In this document: positions 41,676 to 44,933 of the stretch, piece after piece
How positions within the stretch are numbered: the first letter of the stretch is position 1
Layout of the letters: the number at the start of each line of letters is the position of its first letter
Source: Acidimicrobiaceae bacterium
GTDB taxonomy: Bacteria; Actinomycetota; Acidimicrobiia; Acidimicrobiales; Palsa-688
Assembly: GCA_030838045.1 (NCBI GenBank)
Contig: JAUTXN010000043.1
Location: 1-44,933 of the forward strand
Reading direction: 5' to 3'
DNA length: 44,933 nucleotides
Notes under the pieces: generated by a model
The model's database searches: none
What the model was told of the DNA's origin: nothing
The model's input: the letters and a program-made list of their open reading frames with translations, nothing else
Made by a program: the position numbers and the translations under genes

Positions 41676-43469
41676 CTACTCCTCGAGGCGCAGGGCCTGG
41701 ATGAACGCTTCCTGGGGAACCTCGACCCGGCCGATGTTCTTCATCCGCTTCTTTCCCTCTTTTTGCTTCTCGAGCAGCTTGCGCTTGCGGGTGATGTCGC
41801 CGCCGTAGCACTTGGCCAGCACGTCCTTGCGCTTGGCCTTGACCGTCTCCCGCGCCACGACCTTGCCGCCGACCGCGGCCTGGATGGGTACATCGAACAT
41901 CTGCCGGGGGATCAACTGGCGCAGCTTCTCGGTCATCCGCCGCCCGTACTCCGCCGCTTCCCCCTTGTACACGATGGCCGAGAACGCATCGACCGGGACG
42001 CCGTTGAGCAGGATGTCGATCTTGGACAGCTCGCTGCGGGCGTAACCGGCGCTGTCGTAGTCGAGGCTGGCGTAGCCCTTGGTCCGGCTCTTCAGGGCGT
42101 CGAAGAAGTCGACGACCACTTCGGCCAGCGGGATCCGGTAGACGAGCTCCAGGCGCTCCGGTGAGAGGTACTCCATGCGCGTCTGCTCGCCGCGGCGGCT
42201 CTGGGCCAGCTCCATGATCGACCCGGTGTATTCCGCAGGCAGGATGATGGTCACGTTGAGGAACGGCTCCTCCACGTAGTCGATCTGGTTCGACGGCGGC
42301 ATCGCCGCGGGGTTGTCCACCTCGATGAGGCGGCCGTCGGTGAGATGGGCCAGGTACTCCACGCTCGGGGCGGTGGCGATCAGCTCCAGGTCGAACTCGC
42401 GTTCCAGACGCTCGCGCACGATCTCCATGTGCAGCAGGCCGAGGAAGCCACAGCGGAATCCGAAACCGAGGGCGCCCGAGGTTTCGGGCGCGTAGGTGAC
42501 GCTGGCGTCGTTCAGCTTCAGCTTCTCCAGCGCCTCGCGCAGGTTCGAGAAGTCGTCGCCGTCCATCGGGAACAACCCGCAGAACACCATGGGCTTGGGA
42601 TCCCGGTAGCCGTGCAGGGGTTTGGGGGCGGGGCGCGCCGCCTCGGTCACGGTCTCGCCGCTACGGGCCTCGCCCACATCCTTGATCCCCGCGATGAGGT
42701 AGCCGACCTCGCCCGCCTGGAGGGTGGCGGCCGGAGTCGGCGTCGGCGTGCGGACGCCGATCTCCTCCATGTCGTGCGTCGCCTTGGCCTGCATGAACCG
42801 GAGCCGGGCGCCGGCATTGAGGGTCCCGTTGACGATCCGGACCGCGCTGACCACACCCCGGTACTGGTCGTAGTAGGAGTCGAAGATCAGTCCTTCCAAG
42901 GGCGCGTCCGGGTCCCCCTTGGGCGCAGGGATGCGCTCGCAGACCGCGTCCAGGAGTTGTGCGACCCCCTCTCCGGTCTTGGCCGAAAGGCGCAGGATCT
43001 GGTCGGCCGGGATACCGAGGAGGTTTTCGATCTCGCCTGCGTAGCGCTCGGGATCGGCGGCCGGCAGGTCGATCTTGTTGAGGGCGGCGACGATCTCGAG
43101 ATTGTTCTCCAGGGCGAGATAGCAGTTGGCGAGCGTCTGGGCCTCGATGCCCTGAGCGGCATCGACCAGCAGCACCACGCCCTCGCACGCCGCCAGGCTG
43201 CGGCTGACCTCGTAGCCGAAATCGACGTGTCCGGGCGTATCGATCAGGTGGATGACGTAGCCCTTCCAGTTGACCCGCACGTTCTGGGCCTTGATCGTGA
43301 TGCCCCGCTCCCGTTCGATGTCCATCGAGTCGAGGTACTGCTCGCGCATGTCGCGGGGGTCGACCGCGCCGGTCAGCTCCAGGATCCGGTCCGAGAGCGT
43401 GGACTTGCCATGATCGACGTGGGCCACGATGGCCAGGTTCCGGATGCGCGATTGATCAGTCATGGGCAT
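41676..43469 (-). CDS. lepA: Elongation factor 4 (LepA)
   Basis: A 597-residue translational GTPase that acts on the ribosome and in assembly. G1 is [20 protein letters not shown]3 [15 protein letters not shown] and G4 [12 protein letters not shown]. The LepA-specific C-terminal domain includes [28 protein letters not shown], with the conserved [13 protein letters not shown] end. Two in-frame starts exist, ATG 43469 and ATG 43463. The second overlaps the stop of a 7-codon upstream frame. Divergent from rpsT. Confidence 0.97.
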   Translation of the reverse strand: MPMTDQSRIRNLAIVAHVDHGKSTLSDRILELTGAVDPRDMREQYLDSMDIERERGITIKAQNVRVNWKGYVIHLIDTPGHVDFGYEVSRSLAACEGVVLLVDAAQGIEAQTLANCYLALENNLEIVAALNKIDLPAADPERYAGEIENLLGIPADQILRLSAKTGEGVAQLLDAVCERIPAPKGDPDAPLEGLIFDSYYDQYRGVVSAVRIVNGTLNAGARLRFMQAKATHDMEEIGVRTPTPTPAATLQAGEVGYLIAGIKDVGEARSGETVTEAARPAPKPLHGYRDPKPMVFCGLFPMDGDDFSNLREALEKLKLNDASVTYAPETSGALGFGFRCGFLGLLHMEIVRERLEREFDLELIATAPSVEYLAHLTDGRLIEVDNPAAMPPSNQIDYVEEPFLNVTIILPAEYTGSIMELAQSRRGEQTRMEYLSPERLELVYRIPLAEVVVDFFDALKSRTKGYASLDYDSAGYARSELSKIDILLNGVPVDAFSAIVYKGEAAEYGRRMTEKLRQLIPRQMFDVPIQAAVGGKVVARETVKAKRKDVLAKCYGGDITRKRKLLEKQKEGKKRMKNIGRVEVPQEAFIQALRLEE

Positions 43470-43483
43470 TCATGGGGCTTCAT
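43460..43483 (-). CDS. Possible leader peptide (uORF) before lepA
   Basis: ATG 43483 opens a 7-codon frame, MKPHECP, whose TGA overlaps lepA ATG 43463 as ATGA. A TACTCT hexamer lies 14 nt upstream of the uORF. No Shine-Dalgarno is present for either lepA start, so re-initiation from the uORF is a plausible route. It is too short for codon evidence; only comparison across relatives can confirm it. Confidence 0.25.
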   Translation of the reverse strand: MKPHECP

Positions 43484-43497
43484 GGGCGGCGCGGGTG

Positions 43498-43503
43498 AGA
43501 GTA
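43498..43503 (-). promoter_or_regulatory. Candidate -10 (GATACTCT) for lepA
   Basis: Minus-strand TACTCT, 14 nt before the uORF ATG and about 34 nt before lepA ATG 43469. It shares the divergent region with the rpsT promoter. Confidence 0.35.
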
Positions 43504-43518
43504 TCGGGTCCCTCCTGC

Positions 43519-43524
43519 TACCCT
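43519..43524 (+). promoter_or_regulatory. Candidate -10 (GCTACCCT) for rpsT
   Basis: TACCCT preceded by GC lies 44 nt before GTG 43569, allowing a leader of about 38 nt that includes TGTGGAG as a weak ribosome-binding site. Confidence 0.4.
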
Positions 43525-43568
43525 GACCGGGTTCCCCCTGTCCCTGTGTGTGGAGTCGTCTGAATCTC

Positions 43569-43859
43569 GTGGCAAATATCAAGAGCCAGATCAAGCGCAA
43601 CCGGCAGAACGAAAAGCACCGTCTGCGCAACAAGTCAGCCAAGTCAGAGATGAAGACCCGCATCAAGCGCGCCCTCACCAGCGCCGAGGCCGATCCCACC
43701 ACCGACGAGACGGTCGAGAGCCTTCGCCTCGCCGTCAAGCGCCTGGACAAGGCGGCATCACAGGGCATCATCCACAAGAACCAGGCGTCCAACCGCAAAT
43801 CGTCGCTTATGCGCCGGGTTCGCGCATTGCAAACGGCCGCGTCGGACCAGCAAGCCTAA
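43569..43859 (+). CDS. rpsT: Small ribosomal subunit protein bS20
   Basis: A 96-residue basic protein that binds 16S rRNA. The family N-terminus is [21 protein letters not shown], so GTG 43569 is the start; the track's 43548 adds 7 spurious residues. The [30 protein letters not shown] region is also typical. The rpsT/lepA divergent pair is a common bacterial arrangement. Confidence 0.96.
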   Translation: MANIKSQIKRNRQNEKHRLRNKSAKSEMKTRIKRALTSAEADPTTDETVESLRLAVKRLDKAASQGIIHKNQASNRKSSLMRRVRALQTAASDQQA

Positions 43860-43901
43860 TTTCTTCTTAACCGGTCAGCGCTGACGCCCGACACAGCAGC
43901 C

Positions 43902-44933
43902 ATGCACCTCATGGCTCTGGCGGCGACTTGGATGCTGATGCTGAACCCTTTTTCGGCTGCGGCCATGGCCACGCCCGGTCTCTCCATCACCGCATCCGGT
44001 TCGACCACGATTGGGTTGCAGATCTTCGCCAACTCCAATCTGAGCGGCGGGTCGAACCCCACAGGAACGATCTCGTTTCGACTGTTCGGCCCCGGTGACA
44101 CGGCCTGTTCGAACGCCATCTTCACCTCAACGGTGCCCGTGGCCGGGACGTCCATGAACTCGGGCCACTACACGACGTCGGCGGCCGGCACCTACCACTG
44201 GACGTCGACCTACAACGGCGACGCCAACAACAATCCCGTCGGGCCGACGTCGTGTTCCGACCCCAACGCGGCAGTGATCGTCCAGGGCGCCTACACCGCC
44301 CTTTCGGTCACCGCCCCTGCCCCCTCCGGCGGGGCCATCCATGGCGCCGCGGCGCTGGCGGGAGGCGTCAATCCCACCGGTACGATCAGCTTCTTCCTGA
44401 GCGGCCCGGGCGACTCGTTCTGCTCCCAGACGCTCTTCACGTCCACCGTGGCGGTGGCGGGGAACGGCACCTATGCCTCGGCCAACTACACCCCGACGGT
44501 CACGGGCACCTATCGCTGGCGGGCCAACTATTCCGGCGACACCAACAACATGGCCGATCCCATGACGGCCTGCCTCGACCAGAACGACGCCATCAACGTG
44601 ACGAGTCTGAGCCAGCCGGCGCCCGCCGCCGTTGGCTTCAGCCCCACCTCGCTCAGTTTCGCTGCCCGGACGGTGGGCACCGCCAGCGCCGCCCAAAGCG
44701 TCACCGTGTCCAACACCGGCGGCACCCCCGTCGCCATCTCCGCCGTCGGCCGCTCCGGCGCCACCCCCGGCGACTACGCCACCGCCACCGACCACTGCAC
44801 CGGCACCACCGTCAACCCCGGCGCCACCTGCACCATCGCCGTCACCTTCACCCCCACCGCCCCCGGCACCCGCACCGCCACCCTCACCGTCACCGACAAC
44901 GGCCCCGGCAGCCCCCACACCCTCCCGCTCACC
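43902..44933 (+). CDS. Secreted Ig-like / ASH-domain protein (partial, runs off right edge)
   Basis: An open frame of 344 codons from ATG 43902 continues past the window end; no stop is present. A signal peptide (about 1-23, ending SAAAMA) is followed by two similar Ig-like modules, each with the form TGTISFxLxGPGDxxC and YNGD/YSGD strand ends. An ASH/choice-of-anchor-D-type domain follows, beginning FSPTSLSFAARTVG and containing VTVSNTGGTPVAISAVG and CTIAVTFTPTAPGTRTATLTV. This continues the set of surface modular proteins in the window. Only 42 bp separate it from rpsT. Confidence 0.75.
   Translation, partial: MHLMALAATWMLMLNPFSAAAMATPGLSITASGSTTIGLQIFANSNLSGGSNPTGTISFRLFGPGDTACSNAIFTSTVPVAGTSMNSGHYTTSAAGTYHWTSTYNGDANNNPVGPTSCSDPNAAVIVQGAYTALSVTAPAPSGGAIHGAAALAGGVNPTGTISFFLSGPGDSFCSQTLFTSTVAVAGNGTYASANYTPTVTGTYRWRANYSGDTNNMADPMTACLDQNDAINVTSLSQPAPAAVGFSPTSLSFAARTVGTASAAQSVTVSNTGGTPVAISAVGRSGATPGDYATATDHCTGTTVNPGATCTIAVTFTPTAPGTRTATLTVTDNGPGSPHTLPLT

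Noticed and set aside
1-44933. CRISPR arrays, rRNA genes, insertion sequences or prophage genes
   Set aside because: No regularly spaced repeats with unique spacers, no rRNA sequence, and no transposase, integrase or phage structural motifs were seen; the small HTH protein alone is not evidence of a phage.

Overview
This window is high-GC, densely coded chromosomal DNA. Gene content points to an actinobacterium, probably from a deep lineage such as the Acidimicrobiia. The evidence is a NucS mismatch endonuclease, a dnaG-rpoD pair without rpsU, a BldC-like helix-turn-helix protein, frequent GTG starts and many apparently leaderless genes. That lineage assignment is inference; there is no rRNA here to settle it.

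The backbone is a conserved set of housekeeping genes, nearly all on the minus strand. Reading from the right edge it runs: rpsT (divergent), lepA, a fused ATP sulfurylase/APS kinase, hrcA-dnaJ-rsmE, hemW, nucS, HIT, phoH-ybeY-CorC-era, uppS-recO, ppdK, dnaG-rpoD, then tRNA-Asn and a CAU tRNA. Many of these are coupled by 4-nt stop/start overlaps (dnaG/rpoD by 8 nt). The layout resembles the usual actinobacterial order from lepA to dnaG, but it has been split by inserted genes.

The inserted genes fall into a few groups. Secreted or surface modular proteins: a HAF-repeat/fibronectin protein, a 1361-residue protein with MBG-type repeats behind a peptidase-like head, a small secreted protein at 25.4-26.3 kb, an ASH-domain membrane protein at 5.4 kb and a truncated Ig/ASH protein at the right edge. 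Metabolic and transport genes: an ABC-2 exporter pair, a gamma-glutamyltransferase relative, a VioB-type ferritin-like protein and an SDR epimerase. A possible signalling block (31.8-35.5 kb): a small HTH protein, a CpaE/MinD-like ATPase, a membrane-anchored protein-kinase-like protein lacking catalytic residues, and a Thr-rich two-TM protein.

The left end (1-1405) carries a partial uracil-DNA glycosylase, a 48-bp perfect palindrome, a decayed VapBC-type toxin-antitoxin locus and two tRNAs.

Three observations stand out. First, a second copy of the 48-bp palindrome lies in frame inside the CpaE-like gene, as expected of a mobile palindromic element that tolerates insertion in coding sequence. 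Second, a hexamer TANNNT, usually preceded by GG or G, sits 5-12 nt before the start codon of about ten genes with no Shine-Dalgarno, which indicates leaderless transcription. Third, short in-frame tandem repeats have expanded linkers and tails of ordinarily conserved proteins (SigA, YbeY, RsmE, DinG), and two repeat arrays straddle stop codons. All of this comes from reading the sequence; no database search was run.
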